DNA of 64,000 bases, from assembly GCA_943735955.1 (NCBI GenBank), contig OX030965.1, positions 4,594,003-4,658,002 on the forward strand, given 5' to 3'. This DNA comes from Piscicola geometra (lineage: Eukaryota > Annelida > Clitellata > Hirudinida > Piscicolidae). The translations under genes were made by a program, and so were the position numbers. Shown piece after piece: positions 1 through 12,489 of this stretch. The notes under the pieces were generated by a model. It worked only from the letters and a program-made list of their open reading frames with translations, had not been told where the DNA came from and did no database searches. Each line of letters begins with the position of its first letter. Positions within the stretch are counted from its first letter, which is position 1.

Positions 1-72
1 AATCACCCACCCATCTACCTAACCACCCATCATTCACCCACCCACCCACCAACCAGCCACCTTACGCCTCAG

Positions 73-1391
73 TGGTGCTATGGAGAAGAGTGCTGAGGTG
101 ATGAGGAGCATGCAGAGTTTGGTGAAAGTGTCAGATGTGGCCAAGACCATGAGGTGGGTGGGTGGTTGGAGGTTGGAGGGTGTGGGGTGGATGGGTGAGT
201 GGGTGGTTGGGTGGTTGGAGGTTGGAGAGTGTGGGGTGGATGGGTTTAGGTGGCTGAGTGGGTGGGTGGATGGGTTCAGGTGGTTGAGTGAGTGGGTGGG
301 TTAGTGTGTTTAGGTGGTTGAGTGGGTGGGTGGTTGAGTGAGTGGGTTCAGGTGGTTGAGTGGGTGGGTGGGTGGGTGGATGAGTGGGTGGGTGAAGAGA
401 TGAGGCTTCTTAGGAGTGGTCGAGAAGTAGATTAAAATTTGGTAGATTGATGAAGGGTGAGGGGTGGGAGAAGATGAGGCAATGAGTTGGTTTGGTGAGT
501 AGTGGTTCGCTTGAGTAGGTAACTATATCGGTGCTTGAATAAATAAACAGGAGTGTTTGGGTGAATTCATGGATGGGTACGATGATAAACAAACTCATCG
601 GTATTTTTGCTTTTCAAGATAAAGTTTTTTAATGAAAAGTAAAGCATAGAACATCGACTAACTAGCTAAATGAAAACATCAGAGACCTATCGAAGGAGAT
701 GATGAAGGCTGGCATGATAGAAGAGATGGTGGAGGATGCTATGGAGTCAGCCCTTGATGTGGGTGGGGTGGAGGAGGAGGAGGGGGGGGGTGGTTAAAAT
801 GTTGAAGGGGTGGAAGGTTATACTGTGGAAGTAGGAGGGGAGGGGGAAAGGGTGGATTGTTATAGTGTGGAAGGGGTGGGGGTTATAATGTGAAAAGGGG
901 ATGAGGGATAAGTGGTTTTAGTGTGGAAATGAAGGGGGGAAGGGTGGATGGATACAGTCTGGGAGTGGAGAGAGAAAAGTTTTAAACTTTAATTATTGCA
1001 TAAAACCTCCAAATCATGCCTAGGATGCTGACAATGATATGGAGGAGGAGGTTGAAAAGGAGGTCGACAAAATTCTGTTTGAAGTCACAGCCGGTGAGTT
1101 CGGAAATGGGTCGTTGCTTAGCTTCGTTGGAAAACAAAAAGAACACAGTTTCGTCAAAAATTATCTGCCCAGCAAAATGAGAACAAAAAAACAAAACACA
1201 GTTACACTAAAGTATGTAAGTATAACAAAATGTCAACACCAAACAACATTTCTCAAGGTCACATTGGCAAAATGCCAGCTTCGGTCAAGGACGAATTACC
1301 GTCCACGTCAACGAGGGTGGAAGAAGAAGAGGAGGAGGAAGTGGAAGATTTAGACAAAATGGCTGCTCGCCTGCAAGCCCTTCGAAGCTGA
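73..1391 (+). CDS. CHMP3: CHMP3/VPS24, ESCRT-III subunit (3' part)
   Basis: C-terminal 119 residues of charged multivesicular body protein 3, an ESCRT-III filament subunit that acts on endosomal membranes in multivesicular body sorting and in cytokinesis. Exons: 73-153, 683-758, 1024-1093, 1258-1391; phases agree at every junction. The first exon opens with an acceptor AG at 71-72, so the N-terminal basic half lies upstream of the window. Visible family hallmarks are SLVKVSDVAKTMR, DLSKEMMKAGMIEEMVED and DKILFEVTAG, an acidic run, and the C-terminal MIT-interacting motif KMAARLQALRS ending in TGA. Colinear with the last part of human CHMP3 (222 residues, from memory). An AATAAA polyadenylation signal lies at 1444-1449. 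The first intron is a G/T-rich minisatellite. Confidence 0.93.
154..400. repeat. GGTGG/GGTTGAG minisatellite in CHMP3 intron
   Basis: Degenerate tandem array of GTGGGTGG and GGTGGTTGAGTG units starting directly at the donor GTGGGT of the first visible CHMP3 exon. The ORF running through it (80-304, Trp/Gly/Val-rich) is intron read-through. A second G-rich run lies at 755-960. Confidence 0.85.
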
Positions 1392-1994
1392 AGAGGCTTT
1401 TGGTGTGACTAATTGTAAATTATTAATGAATCATTTAATTTTAAATAAATTATTTTTTCAAGTTATTATTTATCTAATTAGGTGTAAAGTTGTTTAAAAT
1501 GTTAGATTTATGCCCTTAACATAAAATACTCAACTAAGAAAATGATAAATAAATTAATTTTTAAAATATTCAATTAGTTGAGTTTTTATTACATAATAAT
1601 TCAATAAAATATAGTTTTTTGTGCTCATTTGCGGAATAGGAGTTACTACTTAGAAATTGTATTGCTTGATTTTTAAAATTAAGAATTTTTTACAATTTTT
1701 TTTAAAACTGTACAGAAAAAGTGTATCAATGATGGATTTATATTTTTTATTGCCAAAATTGTTTTATTTATTGGCCTGCTTGAAATATGATTAAATTGTT
1801 GTATTATCATTTTATTTCTTTTAGCAGGACAGATTTTTAAGAAATTCCAGTAATTGACTGGGGGCTTTCCTAGCGATGTAATTTTATGTTTCATGCTTTT
1901 CTATGGCTATTCATATCTTATTCATCATCCAATCTTTCAGATTATTTTTGTTTTCTGCATTAATTTTAAAGCTTTTAATTTATATATTATTATT

Positions 1995-1995
1995 G

Positions 1996-2084
<89 letters not shown>

Positions 2085-2130
2085 GCTACTACTACTACTA
2101 CTACAACTACTAATACTACTCCTACTACCC

Positions 2131-2190
<60 letters not shown>

Positions 2191-2191
2191 T

Positions 2192-2246
<55 letters not shown>

Positions 2247-2247
2247 G

Positions 2248-2316
<69 letters not shown>

Positions 2317-2332
2317 TTACTACTACTCTTAT

Positions 2333-2396
<64 letters not shown>

Positions 2397-2397
2397 G

Positions 2398-2462
<65 letters not shown>
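1995..2462. repeat. (CTA/ACT)n microsatellite
   Basis: About 470 bp of nearly perfect trinucleotide repeat with scattered substitutions. It is open in two frames as poly-Thr and poly-Leu, which is an artefact of the repeat. Intergenic, about 0.6 kb downstream of the CHMP3 stop. Confidence 0.95.
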
Positions 2463-2994
2463 GTTATAATGTCAAACAGTGAGAACTTACATTTTTATGT
2501 ATTGAATCTCTTTATCAATTTTAATAGCTAAGTTTTTTTTTCTTATATATTAATATAGCTCATAAATTTCATGATTTTGTTTAGTATTATATTTATGAAA
2601 ACATATTTAAAGGCCGCTCACCGTCTTCAAAAATATTGAAAAGACTGCTTTAAAGCGCAAATAAGGCATAACTCCTTCAAATGTAGGCTTTCGTATTTTA
2701 GTTTTTTCTTTATTGAACATTGAATTATTGATAATTTTCATAAAACCTATTTTTTCATTTTTCAAAAATCATTTGATGCGTTGATTGTTCAATTTGTAAT
2801 GAGTCCATAACCTATGAACCACATGGTTCTTGAGATGCACCTCTCCCATGACCATTTCAAGATAACTCTTTCAGAACTGAGATCTCTTCCAGATACAGTA
2901 GCCTTTTCAGCCATTTTGCATTTTCACGTCTTGAAAACACCCCCTATCGTCATTTTTGACATAAAGTGCAAGGTTCCTATGGAGCACTGATGCC

Positions 2995-3066
2995 CTTAGG
3001 CAACGGTAGGAATCGAACCCACGCTAGTGAGTCAAACATTTTACCGCTAGGCTGTCCCGCTGCCCA
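2995..3066 (-). mobile_element. tRNA-derived SINE head
   Basis: The minus strand reads as a degenerate tRNA: an A-box-like CCTAGCGGTAAAATG and a near-consensus B box GGTTCGATTCC about 35 nt further on. The acceptor stem does not close and a non-tRNA body follows towards 2900, so I call a SINE or tRNA relic rather than a functional tRNA. The surrounding 2463-3895 is otherwise AT-rich with no gene that I can see. Confidence 0.6.
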
Positions 3067-3895
3067 GGATGCTGTCATAAGGGTTGGTTGCCTTGACGCT
3101 CTTTGACTCTCGACTCACGATTAATGAGCAAAAAGAGATAAGAGCGGCAATTAAAAAATATTTTTTTCTTCCCATTTTTAAAAATAAACTGTAGAATTGC
3201 CATTGCTTTGATGGATGGATGGTTATTATTACTTAATCATTGAGGGTTAAAGGCATTAATGTACTGATCGATGTATCGATTTGTATATGGACGTGAAATA
3301 AAATGGTTCGGATGGCTTTTGAAACAGATTGAGCCATTCAATTATATAATTTAATCCTATTAAATGAGTTTAATAATTGGATAAATTACTTTTTATTTAT
3401 GAATACTAAGAAAAAGACCGGGAAGTTTTATTTACTTTATTATTTAAGAAGAACTTTAGTAGACCTTGCCACCATTCTCAGTCCTGGATGTCTATGAAGT
3501 GTTGCGTTTTAGGAGTGAATAATTTATGTTTATTTATGTAATTATTATTTACTTGTTAATTAATCTTTATATTTTTTACTACATAGTATACTTAAACATA
3601 ATTAATTAAAATTTTCATAGACTCTAACTGCATTCATCCAAATATCAACCGAACCCTGTCTCAAACCCTTAAAACCCAAAAAAAATAATAAACATTAATA
3701 ATATAACAGTATAATTTAATACTGTAAATACCATAATAGTATGATAAAATACCATAAAAACACTATAATCGTTAAAAAAAATAGGAAGAAAACAATGATA
3801 AAGATTAACAATATGAATAATAATAGATACATTAAAATAAATAATAAAGGTAAATAAATAAACACGATATCAGCCTTAAATAAAAGGCACGGTAA

Positions 3896-5083
3896 TCAAT
3901 CTGACCCAAAGGTCAACGCACATCTGATGCATTTGGTCTGCAGAGAGGCGCAAGCGCCAGATTTGATGCATCCTTCAGGCACTATGGCCAGACAACCTTC
4001 GCCCTTTTTGCAAGTTACATTCTGTGAATGGAATTTAAGTTTTTATGATTTAATGTAAAATTATTTGTGAATTATTTTCTCAATGAATTTTTACTTATTT
4101 AAAATGTATTTTAAATCATTTTAGAGTAATGTAATGTTTTATTGCATATTGTAAATTGATGTTGGATTGCTAGATATGTATTATAGCTTCTTCAAACTTA
4201 TTTACCCAAACTGTAACTTTATATAAAAACCTTTCGAAAGTTTGAACAACAATTTTAAACTTTGTAATGACACTATTTTGAAGTTTCACAACCTTACAAG
4301 GATCTTCCTGACAAACGCATACAGGACACCCGAATTGGCTTAACTAAAAATTATTGTTCAATTAAGTGTAATTAATAATAAATTAAAAAATTGAAGTTTA
4401 TAAAGCTTTTATATTTATAAATAATTATTTAGATTTTAACGACAACCTGTCGTCCGAATGGGCAGCTGAGATCACACTCGATGACTGGGCAAATGTAGTT
4501 TCCTGTTGGGTGGAGTGGTGGTTGAAAAGAAGAGGAAGAATAGAAGTGGTGGATGTGAAAAAGAAAAATAAATAAAAAGATGAAGGTAAGAATAGATGGG
4601 AATGAAGTGGTGGGAGTAAAAGTAGATGTAAACCAAGTGGTGGTGAAGCGTGTTGGGATGATAGATTTTAGTGGGGTCGCAGCAATGGAGTGGTAGTGGA
4701 AAGATTATGTAGTTGTGGAGAGATCAAGTAATATCATATTGGAATGGTTGTGTTGGTTAGGGGATGATATTTTTGTTATGTGTGAGAGAGAAGGTTGGAA
4801 GAAAATGGCATAACAAATCAATGCAATTTTTCAGTGCAAATGCGTTTCAGTCACCCTTATATTTCGTATTAAAATTATCTGTATTCATGTTTCATAAGGT
4901 AATCAAATCCAATAATTTTAAAAATACTTTGGATTATTTTCGGTTTTAACATTTGAATTCACTCATTGATAATAAAAAAAGCAGCATACCTTTTCCATTG
5001 AAAACTTATTTAAATCAATTTGTTCCAAATTTCTAACCGGCAAAGCAGAGGCTCCAAAGAGACATTCCGCATATGAGCCACAT
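3896..5083 (-). CDS. antistasin-like secreted serine protease inhibitor
   Basis: Four exons, 5083-5038, 4502-4447, 4343-4293 and 4021-3896, joined in phases 1/0/0, encode 92 residues. Exon 1 is a signal peptide (MWLICGMSLWSLCFA, then G). Exons 2-3 form one antistasin-type module: CPVIECDLSCPFGRQ joined to FGCPVCVCQEDPC, matching the family pattern C-x4-C-x3-C-x2-G...GC-x2-C-x-C-x4-C. Exon 4 adds a second cysteine-rich part (TCKKGEGCLAIVPEGC and CIRC) ending in TGA. Antistasin modules are small disulfide-bonded inhibitors of trypsin-like proteases, first known from leeches but also present in other animals. The start is fixed because the nearest upstream ATG runs straight into a stop. A TATA-like site lies 58 bp upstream. 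The target protease cannot be read from sequence. Too short for any single long ORF, so easily missed. Confidence 0.8.
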
Positions 5084-5140
5084 TAAAACATTGCTGCAAA
5101 TCATTTCTTTTAACTAAATTCACTTTTCTGCTTTCATAAA

Positions 5141-5147
5141 TTTTATA
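5141..5147 (-). promoter_or_regulatory. TATA box of the antistasin-like gene
   Basis: TATAAAA on the minus strand, 58 bp upstream of the ATG at 5083. The position fits a TATA promoter with a leader of about 30 nt. The local AT content is high, so chance occurrence is possible. Confidence 0.45.
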
Positions 5148-5577
5148 ATTTGATGATCAATTAAAAGTTATTTTATACAATTTCTAAGACAATCTTATTC
5201 TATGCCTTCACAATGCGTAACTTGGAACATTTAATGCGAAACTTCAGGATCAATAGATCACTGCTTCTTTTGAAGGGACATTACAGCTTGTCGATATCGT
5301 TATCTCTCAAATCCTGCTGAAATAAAAAAAACTCTATCTCTTTCTCCAATGACATAGAAGGAAAAAAGTTACAAGTTAGGGTTAGGGTTACAAGTTAATA
5401 GTTACAAGTTGTTATCTGAAGGATTTAATTAAGTAAAGGATTTTCTGAATGCCTGGTTACTTCTATTCGATCAAATAAGAAAATACACGACTAACTATTT
5501 AATTCAATAGGAATATATAAAAATTAACAGTATACGGTATACTGAATACCATATAAATCTGTAGCTAAATATCAAAG

Positions 5578-6162
5578 ATGCATAGATAGTTGAATGGATG
5601 CATAGATAGATGAATGGATGCATAGCAAGATGAATGGATGCATAGATAGATGAATGGATGCATAGATAGATGAATGGATGCATAGATAGATGAATGGATG
5701 CATAGATAAATGAATGGATGCATAGATAGATGAATGGATGCATAGATAGATGAATGGATGCATAGATAGATGAATGGATGCATAGATAAATGAATGGATG
5801 CATAGATAGATGAATGGATGCATAGATAGATGAATGGATGCATAGATAGATGAATGGATGCATAGATAGATGAATAGATGCATAGCAAGATGAATGGATG
5901 CATAGATAGATGAATGGATGCATAGATAGATGAATGGATACATAGATAGATGAATGGATGCATAGATAAATGAATGGATGCATAGATAGATGAATGGATG
6001 CATAGATAGATGAATGGGTGCATAGATAGATGAATGGATGCATAGATAGATGAATGGATGCATAGATAGATGAATGGGTGCATAGATAAATGAATGGATG
6101 CATAGACAGATGAATGGATGCATAGATAGATGAATGGATGCATAGATAGATGACTGGGTGTA
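5578..6162. repeat. 20-bp tandem minisatellite
   Basis: About 29 copies of the unit CATAGATAGATGAATGGATG with few substitutions (CAAGA, AAATG and GGGTG variants). Because 20 is not a multiple of 3, all three minus frames stay open and give His/Ile/Ser-rich ORFs of about 200 residues, which I do not consider genes. The variants recur at intervals, suggesting higher-order duplication. Confidence 0.95.
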
Positions 6163-6289
6163 TGAATGCATGAATTGATAGATTAATGAATGAATGGATT
6201 AATACATTCAGCTTAAAAACTATATCAGTACACTATCGACAACATTCGACCCAACTCAAGACAAAAGCCAGCATTCTCCAATAACTACA

Positions 6290-6415
6290 CCCTAGAACAA
6301 CATGTTTACAATGTTTAGTGCAAACACGGGTAAATGCAACTGTTTGGTGGATCTCTAGGACATCATTCTCGTCTCTGATCCTTCTAAGCTGTTCTTCCTC
6401 CGATTGATTAACCAT
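6290..6415 (-). other. possible orphan exon or coding relic
   Basis: Minus-strand ATG at 6415 opens a stretch starting MVNQSEEEQLRRIRDENDV and continuing through TVAFTRVCTKHCKH. Its composition (charged, mixed codons) is unlike the surrounding AT-rich DNA and looks coding. No family recognised, no partner exon found. Could be an exon of an unseen gene or a transposon fragment. Confidence 0.25.
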
Positions 6416-6662
6416 TAATCATGCGCCTAAACGCGAAGATCAAAAGATTTGCAATCCAATATCGTAAAGAATGAAAAGGATATAAGTTTATTTTTGGCTT
6501 ATTTTCGATTGATTAAGACTAAGGCATACCTTTATCATATTTATATTTTTTCTAACTTTTTTTATAACTGTAACGAAAAAATTAAGAACTGTTAAGAAAT
6601 GTTTGTAAAGGTGCTTAAGTTTCGCTAGGTGACTCCCATCTCTTTTCCAAGAAATGTAGACT

Positions 6663-6735
6663 ACTAGGGTGTGGGAATCGAACCCACGACTTAGGCCTAT
6701 AAGCAGTGAGTTGTTAACCACTAGGCCACCCGTTC
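6663..6735 (-). mobile_element. tRNA-derived SINE head
   Basis: On the minus strand a 72-nt tRNA-like sequence with A box GTGGCCTAGTGGTTAACA and perfect B box GGTTCGATTCC, followed by a non-tRNA body towards 6600. It resembles the copies at 2995-3066 and 35518-35712 only in the tRNA part. No anticodon arm of normal shape is evident. Confidence 0.6.
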
Positions 6736-6739
6736 ACCA

Positions 6740-7930
6740 AAAATGTCTTGAGAGTTCAAAAATGTAAATATTTCAAAAAACTTCAATTTATCAAAGAAAG
6801 TTTTTAAAAGATTTCTTCATCAATTTGCATTAAAACATCAAGGGAAACTGAAGAGATGTGATAAATACTTTGATGAGAACTAACGTGAGTCAATAACAGA
6901 TATGGCAGAATAACAAGATGCCATTTGAGATCGTGTAACAACAATATTTTGAAGAAAAAATAAATTTTTTGAAATGTTGAATGTGCACTATCAAGCTAGT
7001 TAAGGTAGTTCTTTGAATAGTTATCAGTTAATTGGTTGAAGGAGTTCCAGAATTAAACATTGAAAAATAAAGTATATTATTTAGATTATAACAAAGTATC
7101 CTATAATTTATTTTAACATACCAATCGCGATTCTATAATTATTTCATTCAATCTATGAGTAGGTGAAGCTTGATGTACAACATATAATTGTATAATATAA
7201 TGAATAAATTATCTTATATTTATAAATTTACTTATGCCAGAAAAACAAACAAAACAATACGAGTTCATTAAAAGGTAAACAGAATAGAATAAAAAGAAAG
7301 CACATAATTTCATCAATAAGCCAATTAATTAGGTTAATTATCATTAGCCTAATTAATTAATACTGGAAAATTCCGTTCTATTCAAGTCGGGCCCCATTGG
7401 CTATTTGCTAACACTTCAATGGAGGTCATGATAATGATGCTAAAACAACAATCAATGAATGGCCCGTAGAGAGGCAATATCATAAAAGATGTACTCATCA
7501 AATGACTAGAAGTTTATTTAATAATACTGTGGTTACTACTACTACTACCACTACCACCACTACTACTACCACTACTACTACTACTACCACTACTACTACT
7601 ACTACTTATACTACTAAAACAGTAAAAAATATCAATTGTAATACTATAAAAGTGAACTTGTAATAAGGGAGATGATAGATCGGCAATCGAGAGATTGCAC
7701 AACATCTACGTTAATAGAGAAAAGTTTTGAAAAGACTGACACGTTAGAGTTACAACAACTATCATATTGTTTTGCAAAACATCTTTTTTTTCATCATCCT
7801 CATAACCTTCTCTTTATTTTTATTATCATCGTCATCATTATCATCATCATCACCTTCATTTCATCATCATTATCGCCATCTTTTTTTCAACATTCATATC
7901 CCATTCAATATTTTCTCAAAAACTCCGCCC
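6740..7930. other. intergenic, AT-rich
   Basis: No gene seen. It holds a short inverted repeat around the AATTAATTAG/CTAATTAATT motif at 7318-7360, a degenerate (TAC)n run at 7533-7605, and a minus-strand AATAAA near 7812 that may serve the membrane-protein gene ending at 7934. Confidence 0.6.
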
Positions 7931-7933
7931 CGA

Positions 7934-8491
7934 TCACGGCAAGATGAGATAATCATCATCAGCATCACCACCTTCAACCTCCCCACCACCACCACCACCA
8001 CCACCACCACCACCCCCTTCCACCACGTCGACATTCAAATGCGAGTATGAATAATTAAATTTCCTTTTCAAATGTTTCTCGTAGAGTTTCTTGACGCAGA
8101 GGCCAAATACTATGAACCCAAGTGATGATAGTAGTATCACGCCAACCACCATGCCGGCAGACAGGCCATTGCTAGAATTGTGGTTATTTTTAGATTCCAA
8201 GTAGGGATGTGCGGATGGTTTGGTGGTATTATCGAATATTATCCCACCGAATGATGTCATCGTGTGAGATGACGGTGTTAGTAATGATGGCGACGATGGC
8301 TCATCATTATCATGACTAATCTTGGAAGACTCTGTCACAGTGGCACCTTCTTGCCTGCGAGATGTTGCCTTTGCTGGCATTATGTGAGTGGCAGACGCAG
8401 CAGTAGTAGTGGTTGTATTAGTTGGAGTGGTAGAAGGAGAAATATTATTATTATTATTGTTAGTAGTAGTAGTAGTAGTAGTAGTTGTAGC

Positions 8492-8563
<72 letters not shown>

Positions 8564-9468
8564 TGTAGCAGTAGTAGTAGTAGTAGTAGTTGCAGCAGTA
8601 GTAGTGGTGGTGATAGGAGTATGAGTAATAGTAAAAGTAGTAGTAGTAGTAGCAGTAATACTAGCAGTGATAAACAATGATACATTATTAATACCATTCC
8701 TATTTTTATTTCTATTATTAGTATTATCATTATTATTATTTATTTTATTTATATTATTATGGCAAGACTTGTCATGGCAGATTGACAAGCAATTTTGTTC
8801 GTAAGTGTCAGTGCTGGTGTTTCTCTGTTGGTAATTAATAAGAATAAAAAAATTATTATTATTATTATTAGTAGTAGTAGTAGTATCAGTAGAAGAAGTA
8901 GTAGTAAATTTAATAATTTTATTAATAATTCTAACACAACCAAAATAATGATATTTTAAAAAAAGTATAATAATGATGAAAAATAATTTTTATAACTAGG
9001 AATGCTGGTAATAACTGCAATATTTAAATAAAAAGTAAAAGTAAAACCAACTGTAAAGCATGTAACGTTAGCTTGCTGTGAGGAATACTGTATCTCTCCA
9101 TCATCATGATCATCATCACCATTGTTAGTTTTATTATTATTATTATTTTCATTGTTAGTATAATACAATTTATCATTGGATCCATGTTTATTTTGTTTAT
9201 TTTTTCCACTCATTATCTTGATAGCAGGCTTGCTTATATTTACCATAATATACTTTAAATTATTATTTTCATTATTTTTATTATCTTTATTTTCATTATT
9301 TTTATTTTCTTTATTTTCATTATTGTTATTTTCTTTATTTTCATTATTATTATAATTATTATTTAGAGATAGCTTAGCACATAGGTTTGAAGATTTTTGG
9401 AATTCAATTGAATCTTTTTCCCCATTCTTATTATTATTATTATTCTTAGTAGTAATACTAGTAGTAGT

Positions 9469-9509
<41 letters not shown>

Positions 9510-10370
9510 TGTGATCACCATCTGTTTCATAGCATTGTGTGAAGGTGGAGATGAGGCTGCCATTGATGTGGTAGGTGGTGCTGTTCGTGCAGATCTGTGC
9601 TGACGTCAGATCGAATGTGTCTGTGTGGGTAGAGGGGGTGATTGGTGCGGGTTGGGAGTATATGGTTGGCTGTGTGGAGAGAGAGGGAGGGTGGATGATT
9701 GATTGGTTGGTTGGATAGCATCAATAGGTTGGGTGACAGAACAAATCATAAAGGTGGTGGGTTGGTAGATAAATGCAATAAATGTTGAAAATAATATTAA
9801 TGAAAAAATAATATGTACATTGTATTTTTAAATAACTTATAAATGATTCATGAATAGTGAATCTAACCCTTAGCATTGGTGAGGTTCAGAGCATTGTTGC
9901 AGTGGTCAGAGCTGCAACACTTTATAACAACAGGCTTTCCATGGCTACATGTCTGTAGAGATAATCATACTTTTAATTTTATTTTTAATTAAGCAAAATT
10001 AAATATGTTAATAAATATTATTATCAAATAATTTGGTTAAATATAAATTTAATAATTATAGGTCTTATAGCATATTTTTAAATTATGAACCCTTATAAAT
10101 CACAAGTGATATATATTTAATTGTTTGCATTACCAGCTGAAGACCATCTTGAAGGCAAAAGCCAGTGTCACACCCTGCGGATAAACCAGCGCTCACCTCC
10201 CCACCATTGAAGGTATTCATGGAGTAACAAAACTTGTTGGAACTGTAAATTATTTTGAATAGCAAGTTTATTTTTTAAGTAAAATGAAAAAAGCTTTTGA
10301 AAGTACAAACCTTCCATCACATTTCTCTGATGATTTGCTTGTGTTTGAGTGACATTCTAATGCTGAAGAA
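7934..10370 (-). CDS. type I membrane protein with three-finger-like ectodomain and Thr/Asn-rich stalk (5' end not found)
   Basis: Five exons joined in consistent phase: 10370-10311, 10242-10134, 9952-9868, 9620-9052, 8824-7934, about 570 residues; the first exon begins in mid-codon, so a signal-peptide exon must lie upstream and was not located. The first cysteine module has ALECHSNTS, KFCYSMNTF, AGCDTGFC, TCSHGK and ends KCCSSDHCNNAL, the CC-x3-D-x-CN ending of three-finger (Ly6/uPAR/activin-receptor ectodomain) folds. A second, swollen module ends CLSICHDKSCHNN. Between and after come Asp, Asn and Thr runs encoded by (GAT)n, (AAT)n and (ACT)n repeats, a mucin-like stalk, one transmembrane helix (AGMVVGVILLSSLGFIVFG) followed by KKLYEKHLKRK, and a Gly-rich cytoplasmic tail ending DDDYLILP. 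There is no kinase, so it is not a complete type I/II receptor. Function unknown; adhesion or co-receptor roles are guesses. Confidence 0.7.
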
Positions 10371-12489
10371 CTGATAAAGATTCAATACAATTTATTGAAT
10401 AAATAGAATCTTTTTAAACTTTAGGACTTAAATTTTTTGAGTTAAAAACGATTGATAATTTAAAAAAATATTTAACAAATCACTCACTATAATAAGCTCT
10501 CCAAAGTAAAAATCAAAAAAAGAATCTTTGTTATCAACATTATTTTTTTAGATAATTATTTAATAACTAATTTTTAATTAAATTTACACAGTTCTAGTCC
10601 AAATCATAGAATCTAAGCTTAGATTTTTAAATTATTATAAGTATTATTTAAACATAGAACTACTAAAATTTAATTTAGACTAAAAACACACAAAAAAACA
10701 TTTTTTTCAAATAAATTTGATGAAAATATTTTAGGATTTTATTTTATTTTTATTAATAATATGTAAATTATATATTTTCTATGTTAAATGAACATATGAG
10801 TATATGTTCATTGATAAACTCAAAATTGTATCTTCTCTTTTATTCTGTCTAGTCCATCAGCTGGTTTGTTCATCGTTCGACTAATTTGTTATATTTTCAA
10901 ATGACTTTTATGAATTTCATTTAATTTCTGTAATTTGATTTTTTTCTACATTCTTTGAATAAGTTTTTGTTATGATGTCTTTAGAATCTAAACTTTAGTG
11001 TCTAAAGACATCATAACTAAAGTTTAGAGTTTGAACAAAAGTAAATTTATTTTGAAATTAAAATGAAACAATCATTAATTTATTCAATTCAGTGTTCATA
11101 ATATAAATAATTGAAGCTTTGAATCTTAACTGATAAGCTTGATATGTTGAGTGGTTTCAGTGATAACTCCAGTATTATATGAAAGAATTTAGGCATTTGT
11201 TACTATAGTTGTTTAAATAAGTATTATTTAATAAAGACTAAATGTTTATAAAACTTTTAAGTAAGGATAAAAACTATGCTCTATTGATATATTAGTAAAT
11301 GTTAATTATTTATGGATTTTTTAAAACTATTATGAGATAAAATATTTTTTTAAATAAGGTACCAACAATACTTTATAAAAAAAATATTTTTCAAAATATA
11401 CCAAAATCTAAACATGTTTCATAAAAATGTATTTAAAGCATGACAAATATTTTTTTTAATATTTCATAATTATAAAAGGTTATACAATGAAAAAATCATA
11501 TGATTTTCAAATGTTAATTAATAACATTACTAATGAGTATACGTAATTACATATCTATAGTATCAACCAATCATATCTATACAGTGTATTGGGTTGGTGA
11601 TAGGCATACATCTCAAAGACATATAAACACTGGGATCTCTAGGGTTCACCACTAAAATCAGCATTTTCTTATATTTCTGTGGACATTTTACTTTAGTTTT
11701 TGGTTCCATTGTCAGGGATTTGAAGGTTGCTCATGTAGATGGTGTTACCAAACTGCACATTTTAATAATAATTTTCTGATTTAATTTATTTTATATTTTA
11801 CATTAAATGTTGTATTAATCAAACAGGTTTCTTAAATATTACTTTTTCTCCCTCTAAAGGTTTAGTTGTGGAATCTCTCAGAAGTTCAGCTAGGCACTTG
11901 AAAAAATATAGTTCACTAAGTTATCAACAACAACCCCAAACGGCGTTTCGTATGCAAACTGTGCTCGAACAGTGAATCAGCAGGAGATCACTGTCTTGTT
12001 CATTTTATAGACTATAGTTTGCATAATTGGCAATCATTGCTAACTACTAGTCGTTTCAGATAAGGGATTTAGTTTACAAGGGTTAATTGTCAGGATTGAG
12101 TTTCTGATTTTAAACCTGCAAAAACAGTTATAGAATATTAATTTCAATTCTCCAAAGAAACCCATCCCACTTTTTCTAAATCTTTTTCTAAGCCAACCGG
12201 CCATCAATATTGGACCACCAAATTATAAAGTTTTCTGAAAACCTTGTGAAAAGAAAAAAAAACGTCGCAAAATAGATTCAAGAATCACCTAAGCCTTCTC
12301 AAAAACTAACTCCAATCAAGCGAAAAGCTTAATCCAGGTTTGAAGCAATTTGTAAGTTTGTGACGTAAACCTTGAAAGCTCTTCAAAAGGTTGTCAATCG
12401 ATTTCCAGAAACGCAAAAAAATAACCTCTCTTTCTTTCAAAGAAAATCCCTTTCAAATCCAACCAAATCGACAAAAAGTCTTCTGAAAA
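10371..12489. other. intergenic / upstream of neurocalcin
   Basis: AT-rich with no ORF of note. Two interleaved inverted repeats at about 10972-11033 (TATGATGTCTTTAGA against its complement, and AATCTAAACTTTA against its complement) form a small palindrome. The missing signal-peptide exon of the minus-strand membrane protein and the 5' UTR and promoter of neurocalcin should both be here. The last 300 bp are less AT-rich and probably transcribed leader. Confidence 0.5.

Noticed and set aside
1854..2531. 225-codon poly-Thr and 188-codon poly-Leu ORFs
   Set aside because: Entirely the (CTA)n microsatellite read in two frames; no unique coding sequence or splice partners.
2995..3066. Functional tRNA gene
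   Set aside because: B box is good, but stems do not pair as a cloverleaf and a SINE-like body follows; same for 6663-6735 and 35518-35712.
5578..6162. CRISPR-like regular repeat
   Set aside because: The units are contiguous with no unique spacers, and the window is clearly eukaryotic.
5504..6171. Three overlapping minus-strand ORFs of about 195 residues (MHPFIYLCIHSS repeats)
   Set aside because: A 20-bp tandem unit without stops; frames are equivalent, which is typical of satellites and not of genes.
8749..8943. Start codon at 8788 (TTG) as the N terminus of the Thr-rich protein
   Set aside because: The frame stays open upstream to an acceptor CAG at 8825-8827 and joins in phase with the exon at 9620-9052, so this is an internal exon.
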